Positions 26,710-36,084 of a stretch of 64,000 nucleotides of DNA are shown here, one piece after another. This DNA is from Ezakiella massiliensis (GTDB lineage Bacteria; Bacillota; Clostridia; Tissierellales; Peptoniphilaceae): the NCBI RefSeq assembly GCF_900120165.1, contig NZ_LT635475.1:310001-374000 (forward strand). The letters are read 5' to 3'. Position numbers and translations under genes: made by a program. How positions within the stretch are numbered: position 1 is the first letter of the stretch; each line of letters begins with the position of its first letter. Under the pieces are notes generated by a model, which was not told the origin of the DNA, ran no database searches, and worked only from the letters and a program-made list of their open reading frames with translations.

Positions 26710-27795
26710 TTATTGAACCATAAATATTGTATTTAAATTTCTTCCTGCAGGCTTTACAAATTTTCCATTTACAAAAAGGGCACTCGATGCTCCTCCGTCT
26801 AAGTTCATAGCGTCTTTACATCCTAATGCTATCATCACTTCAGCGAGCTTTTCCATAGTGGCAACACATGTCACCATAACGAGCTCGTTATTTGCTGTAA
26901 GACCAATTGCAGATCTCTGAGCAGAGTTTGTATTTATCTTCGCTTCTTTAAAAGCCTTTTTATTTTCTGCTGCTACATTTTTCCCATTCTTTACAACCAT
27001 AGGTCCAGCAGCAATCATGTCGGATATATCTGAATATTTTATATCCTTATCTCCAGCTTTAAAAGTTGAGCTACCAGTTTGATCCACAAGTTCTAGGCCA
27101 ACAGTTCTACCTGCTTTAAATCTTTGGTCAACAAAATTTTTGTCAGCTGCTTGTGGTCCATAATAAATTACGTATCCATTCTCAGGTATTGTAATTTTCC
27201 CTGCCGGCGAATAAGTTTTACCAACAACATTATTGACAACCTCTACTATCCAACCACCATTTAAAACTATGTCCTTGTTTCTGTATTTTGTAAATATATA
27301 AACACCTGATTGGTCACTAGGATTTCGGTTTACATACCATACGCTAAAAATATTAAAATCCATTGCTTGTGTATTATTATTCCACTCATTTTTAGTCTTG
27401 CCATCAAGGCTTCCTTTATAAGATAGTGTGAGAGTATCAAAGTGGACCTTGTAATCATCATATACCATTAGGCTTGCAGTATTGCCAACCATATGAATAA
27501 CTTGTTTACCTTTGATAATCGTTGCCATTGGCTCCAAGGCTTTATAAGCGTCAAAGTAGTTAGCATTTATAGCAGCCTTTGCACCATAAGTTTTTACCAT
27601 GGATTGAAAGGACTCAGCGCCAATTAACTTATCATTGTTTTTGGCAACCCTAAGTTTAACGCCCTCTTCTAACTTTACTTTAACAACATTAGCCCTTACA
27701 CCGCTAACAGTTTTAGATTCATATGTTGGCGCTCCGGCTAAAGAAATACTTGTCAGCATTATTAAAGATAAAATAATACAAAGAACTCTTTTCAT
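26710..27795 (-). CDS. Exported phosphodiester glycosidase-domain (NAGPA-like) protein
   Basis: Protein of 361 residues with a signal peptide (about 1-20, ending SLAGA) and a NAGPA/YigE-type phosphodiester glycosidase domain. AINANYFDA, IAAGPMVVKNGK, RSAIGLTANNELVMVTC and the C-terminal MNLDGGASSALFVNGK are its signatures. Relatives remove covering sugars or act in exopolysaccharide or wall-polymer metabolism; the substrate here is unknown. It has its own promoter just after the polC stop and its own terminator, so it is a single-gene unit. Confidence 0.88.
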   Translation of the reverse strand: MKRVLCIILSLIMLTSISLAGAPTYESKTVSGVRANVVKVKLEEGVKLRVAKNNDKLIGAESFQSMVKTYGAKAAINANYFDAYKALEPMATIIKGKQVIHMVGNTASLMVYDDYKVHFDTLTLSYKGSLDGKTKNEWNNNTQAMDFNIFSVWYVNRNPSDQSGVYIFTKYRNKDIVLNGGWIVEVVNNVVGKTYSPAGKITIPENGYVIYYGPQAADKNFVDQRFKAGRTVGLELVDQTGSSTFKAGDKDIKYSDISDMIAAGPMVVKNGKNVAAENKKAFKEAKINTNSAQRSAIGLTANNELVMVTCVATMEKLAEVMIALGCKDAMNLDGGASSALFVNGKFVKPAGRNLNTIFMVQ

Positions 27796-27831
27796 ATTTC
27801 CTCCTAAAAAAATATCTGTTTTATTTAATTA

Positions 27832-27860
27832 ATAATAACATAGATTTATTTTTATATCAA
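27832..27860 (-). promoter_or_regulatory. Promoter of the phosphodiester glycosidase gene
   Basis: -35 TTGATA (27855-27860), a 17-base spacer and -10 TATTAT (27832-27837). It starts 3 bases after the polC stop, and I see no polC terminator in between. Confidence 0.65.
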
Positions 27861-27862
27861 GT

Positions 27863-30800
27863 TTAAAACATAGATATTTGATTTGTATCTTGCATACCTT
27901 CCAAGATTCCATGATCTTTCATATATGCGACACTTGTCTTATTTAGTCGAGTCCTCTTCATCAAGTCATCCAAACTTAAAAATTTAGAAATATTTCTCTC
28001 TTCAACTATACTTTCAGCAACCCCATCTCCTAAGTTTGGAATTACAGTTAAAGGTGGAATTATTGCTCCCTCAGCTTTTAAAAATTTAAAAGGCTCTGAC
28101 TTATAAATATCAGCTGGCTTGCAAGTTATACCTCTAAGATACATTTCTCTTGCAACAATTAATAATTTTAAGTCATTTTGTTCTTTTTGTGTAGGTCTTT
28201 CAAGAGATTTTATAATTTTTATTTTTTCATTTATTTTCTCTAAGCCACCTGTAATTGCAGAATAGTCAAAGTCAATCTTTTTGGTTGTAAAGAAAGTTGC
28301 ATAAAAGGCTTCAGGGTAATGAAGTTTGTACCAAGCAAGCCTGTAACTTAACATTACATATGCAACAGCATGAGCTTTTGGAAACATGTATTTAATTTTA
28401 TTACAGGAATCTATATACCATTCAGGCAAACCATGATCTCTCATCTTGACTTCATCTTCTTCAGTGAGTGGTTTTCCCTTTCTAACTTTTTCCATGGTAA
28501 AGAAAGAAAAATCATTTTCCATACCAGCATGTAATAGATAAGTCATAATATCTTCCCTGGTTGCGATAACGTCCTTTAGTTCACACACTCCTTGTTCAAT
28601 CAAGTCCTTTGCATTATTTAAATAAACATCCGTTCCATGTGATAGGCCTGAAATTCTGACAAGGTCAGCAAAGTTTTTAGGATTTGTATCGTCAAGCATG
28701 CTTACAACAAAGTCAGTTCCAAATTCTGGAATAGCTAGAGTACTTGTGCTGCACCCCAAAATTTCTGGGTCTAATTTCAAAGGCTTAGTAGATGAAAACA
28801 TGGATAAAATTTCTGGGTCATCAAATTTTATACTTTTATGGCTAACGCCAGTCATATCTTCCAGCATCCTAATCATTGTAGGACCATCGTGACCAAGTAT
28901 ATCTAGCTTTAATATATTCGAGTGAATAGCCTTATAAGCAAAATGTGTTGTAAACACGCCTGAATTAGCATCATCTGCTGGATATTGTATAGGTGAAAAA
29001 TCATGGATATCTTTATTCTTAGGAACAATCATAATGCCTCCTGGGTGTTGGCCTGTTGTTCTCTTTATACCAATCATTTTGTCAACTAATCTATAAACCT
29101 CAGCATCGGATACATGTTCACCTTTCTCTTCAAAATAATTTTTAACATATCCATAGCCAACTTTAAATTGAATTGTTCCAATAGTCCCTGCCCTAAAGAC
29201 ATAATTGTGGCCAAATAATTCTTCTACATAAGCGTGGGCCTTTGGTTGGTATTCACCGGCAAAGTTAAGGTCGATATCTGGTTCCTTATCACCATTAAAT
29301 CCTAAGAAAGTTTCAAAAGGAATATTGTAGCCATCTTTTTTCATTTCAATGCCGCAGTGTGGACAATCTTTATTTGGCATATCAACGCCTACATTATACT
29401 TGCCGCTTTCATCAAATTCGCTGTACTTACACTTTGTGCATACATAATGTGGTGGCAAGGGATTAACTTCTGTAATGCCGCTCATAGTTGCAGCAAAACT
29501 TGATCCAACACTACCACGAGAACCAACTATATATCCATCATCTTCCGATTTTTTAACAAGTCTCTCTGCAATAATATACATAACTGCATAACCGTTTGAA
29601 ATTATAGAATTAAGTTCCTTTTCAAGTCTCTTCTCAACTATTTCAGGTAAGTCATCACCATAAATAGACCTCGCTTTTTTAAGACAAGACTCTCTTAATT
29701 CCATATCTGAGCCTTCAACTATAGGCGGAAACTTTTCTTTAGGAATTGGTCTTAACTGTTCACATGCATCCAAAAGTTCATTTGTATTTTCAACTGCAAA
29801 TTCGTAGGCCCTATCAGAAATAAAGTTAAAGCCCGCTAGCATCTCATCTGTTGTCTTCAAGAACATAGGTGGATCATTTTCACCTCTAAAGTCTCCACGA
29901 CCCTTGGCCAAAATTCTTCTAATAATTATATCATTTGGAACCATCTCATAGACATTGCCGCCCGCAATTATTTTTTTATTATAAAAATCAGCAGTACCAA
30001 TATATTCTTTTAAAATAGAAGTTAAATCATCAACCGAATTATATCTATTGGACATCAGAAGGCCTGCATAGTTATCAAAAGGTTGAATTTCAACAAAATC
30101 GTATTTGCTAATCATATCTTCAAGATCTTCTTTTAAAAATCCCGATTGAATTTTATTAAATAAATCGCCCTTTATTGCCTCTGCACCAAGGATTAATCCT
30201 TCTCTATATTTTTCCAAATCACTTAACATAATCTTTGGCCCATGCATAAAGCTATCTGTATGAGAATCTGAAACCAAGTGATAAAGATTTATCAAACCTG
30301 TATAGTTCTTCGCATAAATAAGTGCATTAAAACTAGAAAACTCATTGATATATTTAATATCCTTTAGGCCATAGTAGTCTTCTATATCTCCTTGCCTAAT
30401 CAAAATATTTACAAGAGCAATAAAAATTTCTGCTGTAGCGTTGGCGTCGTCTACTGCCCTGTGGTGGTTTTGTAGACTTACCCCTAATCTTTCAGCAACA
30501 ATATCAAGCTTATGTCTCTTTAAGTCAGTTAAAGTATATCTGCTGATTTTAAGCGTGTCAGCGTATGGATTGTCTAAATATATTCCATATTCGCTGTATT
30601 TTCTTTTCATAAAGCCAATATCAAACTCAGCATTGTGAGCAACCAAAATAGTTCCCTTGATGAAATCATAGAAGTCATCTTTTATTTCTTCAAAGCTTGG
30701 TTTATCAGCCAAGTCTTCGTTAGTAATACTAGTTAATTGCGTTGTAAAAGCAGATATAGGCCTGCCTGGATTTATTAATTGGTTGTACCTATCAACAATT

Positions 30801-31906
30801 TCACCATCCCTAATCTTTACAGCACCAATTTCAATTACATCGTCGCTAAATGGATTAAGCCCAGTGGATTCAATATCAAAAACAACAAAGTCTTTGAAGC
30901 CATCTTTATAATCAACAATAAGCCTTTCTTTATCATCAATTAAAACGCCTTCAATACCATATACAATTTTAAAATTTTCATCAGAAGCATCCATTACATC
31001 AGGATAACTTTGAACGTTAGATAAGTCTGTAAGGCAAAAGCCCCTGTGTCCCCATGCCTTTAATTGCTTGACCAAATCTCCAGCATCAATTGACCCCGCT
31101 AAAGTACTCATCTTTGTATGGGCATGAATTTCTACTCTCTTAACATCTGCATTGTCTTGACGAGCTTCTTTCTCTACAATCTCATAATTACGCATGGTAA
31201 GAGCCATACACTTATCAAAATTGTTGTAAGCGTAATCACCATTTAGTCTTATATACTGACCATCAAATAAATTGTTCTTTATTTCATCCAATTTATCTGA
31301 ATTTATAAAAGCCCTAACCATTAAAGATTCAGTCTCATCATATACATAAAAGCCAAGAATCTTAAGATCTTCACGTCTGGTATCTCTAATATTTAAAGCA
31401 AAAATTTCCCCTTCTACAGTAGGAAAAACATCATCTTGGGTTAGATCTTTTATTTTAATAATATTCTTAAAATCTTTTTTGGAGAATTTATAAAAACTCT
31501 TCTTGTTTTCAGTCTTCTTACTTTCCTTTGCTGGTTCCACTTCTTCGGTTAAAACTTTATTTGTAAAAGCTAAATCCTCTTCTTCGAACTCATCATCAAA
31601 TTTATATTCATCTACTAAACTTTCGGTGCTATCAAGCAAGTTCTGAGCATCAACATCCTTCTCGTCTTCAACGTCAGTCTTTATAATTTTGTTGTTTACT
31701 ATAACTTCCAGAGAAGATAAGTACTTTTCAAAAGCCTTCTTGATGAAATCTAAATCAATTTGATTGATGTTTTGATTAGAACAAGAGCTGACTTTTATAG
31801 AATTGGTCTTGGTATCTAAGTCCACCCTTTCAACTTTAAAGTTCAAACTATTAAAATGTTCAATATCATCGCCAGTTAATATCACTTCTAAAATCGAATT
31901 ATCCAT
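27863..31906 (-). CDS. polC: DNA polymerase III alpha subunit, PolC type
   Basis: Gram-positive replicative polymerase with built-in proofreading, 1347 residues. An OB domain precedes a PHP domain starting at RVEIHAHTKMSTLAG and split by a DnaQ exonuclease (FDIEST, LVAHNAEFDIGF, HHRAVDDANATA). The polymerase core follows with a zinc-binding Cys set (CTKCKY...CPHC), EPDIDLNFAGEYQ and GTIGTIQFKVGYGY. I chose the ATG at 31904-31906, preceded by GGTGAG; an in-frame ATG four codons upstream has no SD. An 18-codon ORF ends one base before this ATG. In clostridia polC follows ispG; here a WYL regulator sits between. Confidence 0.97.
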   Translation of the reverse strand: MDNSILEVILTGDDIEHFNSLNFKVERVDLDTKTNSIKVSSCSNQNINQIDLDFIKKAFEKYLSSLEVIVNNKIIKTDVEDEKDVDAQNLLDSTESLVDEYKFDDEFEEEDLAFTNKVLTEEVEPAKESKKTENKKSFYKFSKKDFKNIIKIKDLTQDDVFPTVEGEIFALNIRDTRREDLKILGFYVYDETESLMVRAFINSDKLDEIKNNLFDGQYIRLNGDYAYNNFDKCMALTMRNYEIVEKEARQDNADVKRVEIHAHTKMSTLAGSIDAGDLVKQLKAWGHRGFCLTDLSNVQSYPDVMDASDENFKIVYGIEGVLIDDKERLIVDYKDGFKDFVVFDIESTGLNPFSDDVIEIGAVKIRDGEIVDRYNQLINPGRPISAFTTQLTSITNEDLADKPSFEEIKDDFYDFIKGTILVAHNAEFDIGFMKRKYSEYGIYLDNPYADTLKISRYTLTDLKRHKLDIVAERLGVSLQNHHRAVDDANATAEIFIALVNILIRQGDIEDYYGLKDIKYINEFSSFNALIYAKNYTGLINLYHLVSDSHTDSFMHGPKIMLSDLEKYREGLILGAEAIKGDLFNKIQSGFLKEDLEDMISKYDFVEIQPFDNYAGLLMSNRYNSVDDLTSILKEYIGTADFYNKKIIAGGNVYEMVPNDIIIRRILAKGRGDFRGENDPPMFLKTTDEMLAGFNFISDRAYEFAVENTNELLDACEQLRPIPKEKFPPIVEGSDMELRESCLKKARSIYGDDLPEIVEKRLEKELNSIISNGYAVMYIIAERLVKKSEDDGYIVGSRGSVGSSFAATMSGITEVNPLPPHYVCTKCKYSEFDESGKYNVGVDMPNKDCPHCGIEMKKDGYNIPFETFLGFNGDKEPDIDLNFAGEYQPKAHAYVEELFGHNYVFRAGTIGTIQFKVGYGYVKNYFEEKGEHVSDAEVYRLVDKMIGIKRTTGQHPGGIMIVPKNKDIHDFSPIQYPADDANSGVFTTHFAYKAIHSNILKLDILGHDGPTMIRMLEDMTGVSHKSIKFDDPEILSMFSSTKPLKLDPEILGCSTSTLAIPEFGTDFVVSMLDDTNPKNFADLVRISGLSHGTDVYLNNAKDLIEQGVCELKDVIATREDIMTYLLHAGMENDFSFFTMEKVRKGKPLTEEDEVKMRDHGLPEWYIDSCNKIKYMFPKAHAVAYVMLSYRLAWYKLHYPEAFYATFFTTKKIDFDYSAITGGLEKINEKIKIIKSLERPTQKEQNDLKLLIVAREMYLRGITCKPADIYKSEPFKFLKAEGAIIPPLTVIPNLGDGVAESIVEERNISKFLSLDDLMKRTRLNKTSVAYMKDHGILEGMQDTNQISMF

Positions 31907-31907
31907 T

Positions 31908-31964
31908 TTACTCACCATCCATTATTTTACTCTTTTTCTGCCTATCAAACTGTCTTATGTTCAT
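31908..31964 (-). CDS. 18-codon leader ORF coupled to polC
   Basis: ATG at 31962-31964 has a strong AAAGGAG six bases upstream. The peptide starts MNIRQFDRQKK and is 18 residues, basic and hydrophilic. The stop TAA is followed by one base and then the polC ATG (TAAAATG). The polC SD (GGTGAG) lies inside this ORF's last codons, so ribosomes finishing it would be placed to re-initiate at polC. No similarity is recognised; it may be a translational-coupling device rather than a functional peptide. Confidence 0.5.
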   Translation of the reverse strand: MNIRQFDRQKKSKIMDGE

Positions 31965-32069
31965 TTATGACTCCTTTTCATTATTTATTAATGAATTTCT
32001 CCATTTTATAATCCTTTAAATATTAATATTTCTAAATCTATATATAGCAAATACAAGAAAATGTTGCTG

Positions 32070-33023
32070 CTAGTTCTTATAACTATTGTTATTTAAAATT
32101 CTTATTATCTCTTCCCTAACATTTATTGGTTCAACAACCTCTACATATTCTAAAAATTGTAAGGCCCAATAAACCAAGCCTTTTGTTGGTCCATTAAATT
32201 CTGCCGTAAAAAATTCCTCATCCTCTTTTTTAATATTGATATTATTTCCAAACTCTTCTATCAGATAGTCTATCACTTCATTTTTACATCTTAAAATAAT
32301 TTTTTCTGGACTACCACTAAATGCATAAATAGAATTTTCTATTTGTTTTTTAATGTCTTCATCCTTGATTTCCAACGAACTTTCTTCTAAAATTTTTAAA
32401 TCTTTTATCAAATCCAACCTATAAAAAGAAATGTTGGTATACGGATCTTTGGAGCATATTAAGTAATATTTGCTATTTTTTACAATCAAGTCTAAGGGAT
32501 TTACAACATATAATTCGTTTTTCCTTGGTACAAGTTTCTTATTTAAATCATATTGTAGATAAACAAACGATACTTTTCTTTTATTTAAAATAGCTTCTTG
32601 TAAAATCTCAATATTTAAAAAGATCTCTCTTATTGTTTCTGGATTAGTGTCTGTTACATCTTTATATTCCTTGCGTTTATAAACTGATAATAAGCTTTGT
32701 AATTTTCTATCAATATCTTTCTTGTATTTGATATCAAGAAATTTAAAATTGACAATCATATCAGAAAGCATCGATATTTCACTTGCTTCAAACATTCTGT
32801 CCCTGAGAAAGTATCCTTTACCATTTTCTTTATACTTTGAAATATCATATCCAAAGTCAATTAAAGTATCGATTGCTTTATAAATCGACCTTCTATCAGG
32901 ACTTATACCATATTCATCTTCCATATAGTTTTGAATTTGATCAATGGATAAAATATGATTCTCATCAGAATATTTTTTTAAGATTTCTAACAATCCCAAC
33001 AAATTAACCCTTGAATAATTCAT
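32070..33023 (-). CDS. WYL-domain transcriptional regulator
   Basis: Protein of 317 residues. The N-terminal winged helix (about 1-75, with ISPDRRSIYKAIDTLIDFG as the recognition region) and the C-terminal WYL ligand-sensing domain (KVSFVYLQYD, NPLDLIVKNSKYYLIC, SFYRLDLI) are both present, plus the terminal WCX-like part. WYL proteins often sense nucleic acid or nucleotide ligands in DNA-damage or defence settings. Here it sits alone between ispG and polC, breaking a usually adjacent pair. ATG after GAGG; extended -10 promoter at 33054-33062. Target unknown. Confidence 0.9.
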   Translation of the reverse strand: MNYSRVNLLGLLEILKKYSDENHILSIDQIQNYMEDEYGISPDRRSIYKAIDTLIDFGYDISKYKENGKGYFLRDRMFEASEISMLSDMIVNFKFLDIKYKKDIDRKLQSLLSVYKRKEYKDVTDTNPETIREIFLNIEILQEAILNKRKVSFVYLQYDLNKKLVPRKNELYVVNPLDLIVKNSKYYLICSKDPYTNISFYRLDLIKDLKILEESSLEIKDEDIKKQIENSIYAFSGSPEKIILRCKNEVIDYLIEEFGNNINIKKEDEEFFTAEFNGPTKGLVYWALQFLEYVEVVEPINVREEIIRILNNNSYKN

Positions 33024-33053
33024 ATATAAACCTCTTTCTCATCTCTTTTTTAT

Positions 33054-33062
33054 ATTATAACA
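33054..33062 (-). promoter_or_regulatory. Promoter of the WYL regulator (extended -10)
   Basis: TGT-TATAAT on the minus strand about 30 bases before the ATG. No clear -35. Confidence 0.6.
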
Positions 33063-33144
33063 CGGAAGATTTCTCTCTGCTATACACAAATATGTACAGT
33101 AACCATTAATAAATTTTTTTATAAAAATATTATATGTAAATAGA

Positions 33145-33161
33145 CGTGACTATTTATCACG
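33145..33161. promoter_or_regulatory. Inverted repeat upstream of the WYL regulator
   Basis: CGTGA-N7-TCACG, 83 bases upstream of the -10, in the 220-base gap between ispG and the WYL gene. It resembles CRP/FNR/Rex-type half-site arrangements, but the spacing (7) and arms do not match a known consensus exactly. The rest of the gap holds nothing else recognisable. Confidence 0.35.
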
Positions 33162-33243
33162 CCATTAATTCTAAATTATTTGAGCATAAGCATGCTAAAT
33201 ACAAAAACCTTAGTTAACCCCTTTTCTAAAATACGAAATAGAA

Positions 33244-34335
33244 TCAATTAATAGCTTCATCATCCATTATTTTTATCTCATTGATCAATTCACTAACAGC
33301 CATATACTTATCAAGAGTTCTAATGATTTTCCCTTTCTTAAAAAGATTTACCTTGTTTTTCATAAGAGCAATTCCTATGTCAGCCTCTCTGGCCTCTCCT
33401 GGACCATTTACGCTGCAACCCATAATGGCAACATTTAATTTTCCGTTAATATTTGGCATTTGATCTTTAAATTCTTTAACCATCTCAATCATCTGTCCAT
33501 TTGTCCTTGCACAAGTTGGGCATGATATAAGATTAATTCCCTTGGCATTTAAATTAAGGGACTTTAAAATATTTTGACCAGCTATAACCTCTTTATAAGG
33601 ATCATCTGTCAAACTAACTCTAATAGTATCACCAATGCCTTCGTGTAGTAATATTCCCATTCCTATCGCTGATTTTACCATTCCCTCTTCGTATGGGCCA
33701 GCTTCAGTTATCCCTAAGTGAAGAGGATAGTCCATGGCTTTAGAAAAATTTTCATAGGCTGCAACAGCCACATATATATCCGAAGATTTAATGGAAACTT
33801 TGATGTTTGTAAAATTTAAATCTTCTAAGGTCTTAACCTCAGAAAAAGCACTTTCAACCAGGCTTTTTGCATTAACTCCACCAAATTTATCGATTATTTT
33901 CGTGTCAATAGATCCAGAATTAACGCCAATTCTAATAGGAATATCCCTTTCATTTAGCAAGGTAACCAAGGATTTTAAACCCTCTTTGTCTTGCATGTTG
34001 CCTGGATTTATCCTAATACAATCAGCCCCATTTTCAGCGGCCCACATAGCGAGCTTATAATCGTACTGGATATCTGCAATAAAAGGTACATTAATTTTTT
34101 CTTTAATTTTTTTAATGGCAAGAGCATCCTCTTTTGTGTTAATAGCTGCCCTAACTAAGTCCAAACCGTAGCCTTCGCACTCTAAAATTTGCTTAACAGT
34201 AGCATCAACATCAGAGGTTATGGTATTTGTCATAGTTTGAACGCTTATAGGGGCGTCTCCACCTACAAATACATTACCAACTTTAATTTTTTTAGTAGGC
34301 CTTCTCTTGTACTCACTAAAATCTTGAAAAGTCAT
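33244..34335 (-). CDS. ispG: 4-Hydroxy-3-methylbut-2-enyl diphosphate synthase
   Basis: 4Fe-4S enzyme of the MEP isoprenoid pathway (MEcPP to HMBPP), 363 residues, the short two-domain bacterial form. It has a TIM barrel start (VQTMTNTITSDVDATVKQI), RINPGN, and cluster cysteines in ISCPTCART and IMGCSVNGPGEA. It overlaps rseP by 20 bases and ends the uppS-cdsA-rseP-ispG run. dxr, which makes an earlier MEP intermediate and usually stands in this cluster, is not here. Confidence 0.96.
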   Translation of the reverse strand: MTFQDFSEYKRRPTKKIKVGNVFVGGDAPISVQTMTNTITSDVDATVKQILECEGYGLDLVRAAINTKEDALAIKKIKEKINVPFIADIQYDYKLAMWAAENGADCIRINPGNMQDKEGLKSLVTLLNERDIPIRIGVNSGSIDTKIIDKFGGVNAKSLVESAFSEVKTLEDLNFTNIKVSIKSSDIYVAVAAYENFSKAMDYPLHLGITEAGPYEEGMVKSAIGMGILLHEGIGDTIRVSLTDDPYKEVIAGQNILKSLNLNAKGINLISCPTCARTNGQMIEMVKEFKDQMPNINGKLNVAIMGCSVNGPGEAREADIGIALMKNKVNLFKKGKIIRTLDKYMAVSELINEIKIMDDEAIN

Positions 34336-35308
34336 TCATTAAACTCCTTATAAAAATATAAAGTATAAAAACTATACCAATACTCATAATAATCGTTTTG
34401 GCTTTGTCTCTGAGTTTTCTACCGATTATACTTTCAATTAATACAAGTAAAATTTGTCCACCATCTAGTGGAGCTATAGGAAGTATATTAAATACTGCTA
34501 GTGATATAGAGATATTTACTATAATCATCAGTATTACATTTAAGTTAACCCCTTGCATTGTGCCAACTGTGGCAACAAAACCGACTATGCCCATCAAATT
34601 ATCAGCCTTGCCGACAAAAATCTCTTTGATGGCCTTAAAAATTTCACTTATAAACATGCCTGCTGTAGCAAAACTCTGTTTAATGGCAATTCCAGGATTT
34701 TTTCTCACTGCAAAATAAACTCCAATCTTGCCATCCTTAGAGTCTATTGGGATTAAAAGCTCTTCCCCATTTCTATTTACAGTCAGAGTATATTTTTTAT
34801 TTTTATAAACTTCTGTTGCCATTAGTTCACTTGCGGTATTGACTTTGATATCGTCAATCTTTAAAATATGGTCTCCTTCTTGGATGCCCACTTCCTCTGC
34901 TATAGATCCTGGAACAATTTTTTCAACATAGGTTGAAGGATATCCATAAAAAGAAAACATCAAAAATAAAATTAATAAAGCAGTAAACATATTCATAAGA
35001 ATACCACTTATTAAAATAATTAGCTTTTTGCCATTTGATGCATCCTCATAATCAACTTTGTCATAAGATTTATAAGAAAATCCAAGGTTCTCTTCGTCCT
35101 CCTCATCGTCAAATCTGCAATAGCCACCAAGTGGCAGAGCTCTTATGCTAAATAAAGTTTCCACTCCCTGCTTTTGATATAATTTTGGTCCAATTCCTAT
35201 AGAAAACTCCTTGACCCTTACTCCGACAATTCTGGCTGCAATAAAATGCCCAAACTCATGGATGGTAATTACGCCAAGTAAAATTAAAAATGCGTAGATA
35301 AATTTCAT
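34316..35308 (-). CDS. rseP: Site-2 protease RseP/RasP-like zinc metalloprotease
   Basis: Intramembrane protease of 330 residues. It has active-site HEFGH (17-21) in the first helix, one PDZ domain (about 120-190, PGSIAEEVGIQEGDHILKID), and LDGGQILLVL (about 280-290) with the third catalytic ligand. It cleaves membrane-anchored anti-sigma factors and remnant signal peptides. The start overlaps the cdsA stop (TAATG). Confidence 0.95.
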   Translation of the reverse strand: MKFIYAFLILLGVITIHEFGHFIAARIVGVRVKEFSIGIGPKLYQKQGVETLFSIRALPLGGYCRFDDEEDEENLGFSYKSYDKVDYEDASNGKKLIILISGILMNMFTALLILFLMFSFYGYPSTYVEKIVPGSIAEEVGIQEGDHILKIDDIKVNTASELMATEVYKNKKYTLTVNRNGEELLIPIDSKDGKIGVYFAVRKNPGIAIKQSFATAGMFISEIFKAIKEIFVGKADNLMGIVGFVATVGTMQGVNLNVILMIIVNISISLAVFNILPIAPLDGGQILLVLIESIIGRKLRDKAKTIIMSIGIVFILYIFIRSLMNDFSRF

Positions 35309-36084
35309 TATAAAAATAACTCCAATGCAAATGCCACAAATAAAATGCTATCAAACCTATCCAAAAGTCCTCCGTGGCCTGGCAGAAGATTACTAAAGTC
35401 CTTAACTCCCAATGCTCTTTTAACGGATGAGGCAAATAGGTCGCCAAATTCAGCCATAATTGATGCAAACAATAAAACTAAAATACTTTTAAAATTAACA
35501 GATAAGTTTAATACTAATGAACCTGCAAGTAACCCAAGTCCAATACCACCCAATAGGCCGAAAACTGCACCTTCAATTGTCTTTTTAGGACTGATTTTTG
35601 GCATGAGTTTGTGTTTGCCAAGCAGGCTGCCACCTAGGTAAGCAAAAACATCAGCACCAGTTGTAATGGCAATAATTAACAAAAATCTGTCAGAATTAAA
35701 TACTTGATAAGTATAGAAAGTTCTACCCAAGATGAGGATATATACATAGATAAAGGCACTTGCGCATACATTCATAAGCTTGTTTTCACTATCGTCAAAA
35801 ATAAAATAAATCAGCATGGCTAAGATTAAAATATTATCTATATGATAAGAGCTGTATTTAAAAAGCAGGAATGAATTTATAAATCTGAAGATTACTATGC
35901 CCATCAAAAAAATACTATAAGGCTTAATGCCCTTTGTTTTAAAGCACTTATCAAGCTCATAAATAATACCCAGGATAATAAGGCTAGTTGCTATTGTTGC
36001 AAGAGTGCTTCCCAGTAAATACATTCCTATATAAAAAATCGCTATTCCAATCGATGTGATCAACCTTGTTTTAAATGTGCTCAT
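35308..36084 (-). CDS. cdsA: Phosphatidate cytidylyltransferase
   Basis: Makes CDP-diacylglycerol from phosphatidate and CTP in the membrane. 258 residues, about eight predicted helices. The CDP-OH-related signature appears as GADVFAYLGGSLLGKHKLMPKI and SPKKTIEGAVFG, and the C-terminal family motif as GDLFASSVKRALGVKDFSNLLPGHGGLLDRFDS, positions about 214-246. Joined to uppS and rseP by TAATG overlaps. Confidence 0.95.
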   Translation of the reverse strand: MSTFKTRLITSIGIAIFYIGMYLLGSTLATIATSLIILGIIYELDKCFKTKGIKPYSIFLMGIVIFRFINSFLLFKYSSYHIDNILILAMLIYFIFDDSENKLMNVCASAFIYVYILILGRTFYTYQVFNSDRFLLIIAITTGADVFAYLGGSLLGKHKLMPKISPKKTIEGAVFGLLGGIGLGLLAGSLVLNLSVNFKSILVLLFASIMAEFGDLFASSVKRALGVKDFSNLLPGHGGLLDRFDSILFVAFALELFL

